From Methanobacteriota archaeon (GTDB lineage: Archaea; Thermoplasmatota; Poseidoniia; Poseidoniales; Poseidoniaceae): a stretch of 6,221 nucleotides of DNA. Below the pieces are notes generated by a model that was not told where the DNA came from, made no database searches, and saw only the letters and a list, made by a program, of their open reading frames with translations. Positions 5,852 through 6,221 of this stretch are shown in pieces. A program made the translations under genes and the position numbers. Each line of letters begins with the position of its first letter. Within the stretch, counting starts at the first letter, position 1. The stretch is taken from the NCBI GenBank assembly GCA_002728035.1, contig PBUZ01000018.1, positions 2,721-8,941 on the forward strand, in the 5' to 3' direction.

Positions 5852-5865
5852 AAGGCCATGGCCTT
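5852..5865. repeat. Perfect 14 bp palindrome in the SBDS-rrp4 gap
   Basis: AAGGCCATGGCCTT is its own reverse complement. It begins at the last base of the SBDS stop codon and lies in the 64 bp gap before rrp4, the largest non-coding gap of the window. As RNA it could form a 5 bp stem with a CATG loop. No U-run follows it in the direction of transcription, so it is not a convincing terminator. A binding site for a dimeric regulator, an RNA-processing hairpin or chance are all possible. Confidence 0.4.
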
Positions 5866-5870
5866 TATTT
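5863..5870 (-). promoter_or_regulatory. Possible TATA-like element upstream of rrp4
   Basis: AAATAAAG on the minus strand is centred about 30 nt upstream of the in-frame ATG at 5836. This is roughly where an archaeal TATA box would sit for a leaderless or nearly leaderless rrp4 transcript. It overlaps the SBDS stop region and the palindrome. No clear BRE is visible, so this is a weak candidate for an internal promoter. Confidence 0.2.
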
Positions 5871-6221
5871 GCCGAGTTCCTTCACTTCAGCGCTCGAACT
5901 TCGGCGCATGACTTGCCCGATGAGTTCGCCCTTCATTCCGGCAGGACATTCGATGACACAGGCCCACGATCCGTCCTCCAGCCATCCCTCTTTTTGCTGA
6001 TATGAACGAAGAGCCTGGGAGACGCTACCATACGCAGAACCAGGTACTTTGAACGCCAAGCGTACCGTTTCAAACGAGAGTGGGATGAGCGGTTTCAACT
6101 TGGCAATCGCATCTTTGACTTGCTCTTCCAAGCGCTTGAACGGGTCGACGGAATAGCGAGATTCTTCAAGCGCCAATTCCAACCGCGTTTTGGGATGAGG
6201 TGATTTCGTCTTTGGGTCAAC
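5865..6221 (-). CDS. sbds: Ribosome maturation protein SBDS/Sdo1 homologue, C-terminal part (5' partial)
   Basis: The frame is open to the right edge and gives the last 118 residues of an SBDS-family protein. SBDS helps release the anti-association factor (eIF6/aIF6) from the maturing large ribosomal subunit. Visible features are DPKTKSPHPKTRLELALEES, corresponding to the family's central D-P-x-T-x-x-P-H-P pattern, then YSVDPFKRLEEQVKDAIAKL and PLIPLSFETVRLAFKVPGSA, and a ferredoxin-like domain 3 with SYQQKEGWLEDGSWACVIEC and PAGMKGELIGQV. The stop is TAA at 5867-5865. Archaeal SBDS is about 230-240 residues, so roughly the first half, including the N-terminal FYSH domain, lies outside. The gene leads into rrp4 after 64 bp, the classic head of the exosome superoperon. 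A TTG at 6182 could be mistaken for a start but is internal. Confidence 0.95.
   Translation of the reverse strand, partial: VDPKTKSPHPKTRLELALEESRYSVDPFKRLEEQVKDAIAKLKPLIPLSFETVRLAFKVPGSAYGSVSQALRSYQQKEGWLEDGSWACVIECPAGMKGELIGQVMRRSSSAEVKELGK

Noticed and set aside
5852..5870. Palindrome plus TTTATTT on the plus strand as an intrinsic terminator.
   Set aside because: The T-rich run is on the strand opposite to transcription, the stem is only about 5 bp, and rrp4 follows in the same direction.
1..6221. Defence system, mobile element or CRISPR array.
   Set aside because: I saw no direct repeats with spacers, no transposase or integrase motifs and no terminal inverted repeats. The genes are conserved archaeal housekeeping genes in a known order.

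Overview
This window is archaeal. Seven tightly packed minus-strand genes (SBDS, Rrp4, Rrp41, Rrp42, L37Ae, Pcc1, prefoldin beta) follow the conserved archaeal exosome superoperon, which joins RNA processing and decay, ribosome maturation, tRNA modification and chaperone genes. Several start codons are preceded by strong archaeal Shine-Dalgarno (SD) sites such as GGAGGTGA. I judge only by eye that the protein style (acidic, moderate GC, no hyperthermophile bias) fits a mesophilic euryarchaeon, perhaps Thermoplasmatota or Marine Group II (Poseidoniales). That placement is a weak inference.

Layout. On the plus strand, 1-153 holds the end of an unidentified gene, followed 4 bp later by a small NUDIX hydrolase (158-559). 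Everything from 554 to 6221 is on the minus strand. In transcription order (right to left) it reads: SBDS C-terminal part (6221-5865), Rrp4 (5800-5111), Rrp41 (5111-4383), Rrp42 (4383-3598), L37Ae (3597-3214), Pcc1 (3193-2981), prefoldin beta (2936-2622), a DHH-family phosphoesterase (2622-1618) and a TPR-like helical repeat protein (1621-554). The NUDIX and TPR-like genes converge and their ends overlap by 6 bp.

How the genes work together. Rrp4, Rrp41 and Rrp42 are three core subunits of the RNA exosome (an S1/KH cap on a hexameric phosphorolytic ring). SBDS acts in late 60S-type subunit maturation, and L37Ae is a zinc-ribbon large-subunit protein. Pcc1 is a KEOPS subunit for the tRNA t6A modification. 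Prefoldin beta feeds nascent proteins to the chaperonin. Most junctions are stop/start overlaps (TGATG or GTGA) or directly abutting codons, so translation is probably coupled. The two genes at the 3' end (DHH and TPR-like) are joined by the same kind of overlap and appear to belong to the operon.

I see no mobile element, CRISPR array, tRNA or rRNA. Points worth a second look are the absence of rpoP from the L37Ae-Pcc1 junction, a long acidic C-terminal extension on L37Ae, an Arg in place of the usual motif I His in the DHH protein, the uncharacterised TPR-like gene, and a palindrome with an A/T-rich element in the only sizeable gap. No stretch longer than 64 bp lacks a gene.
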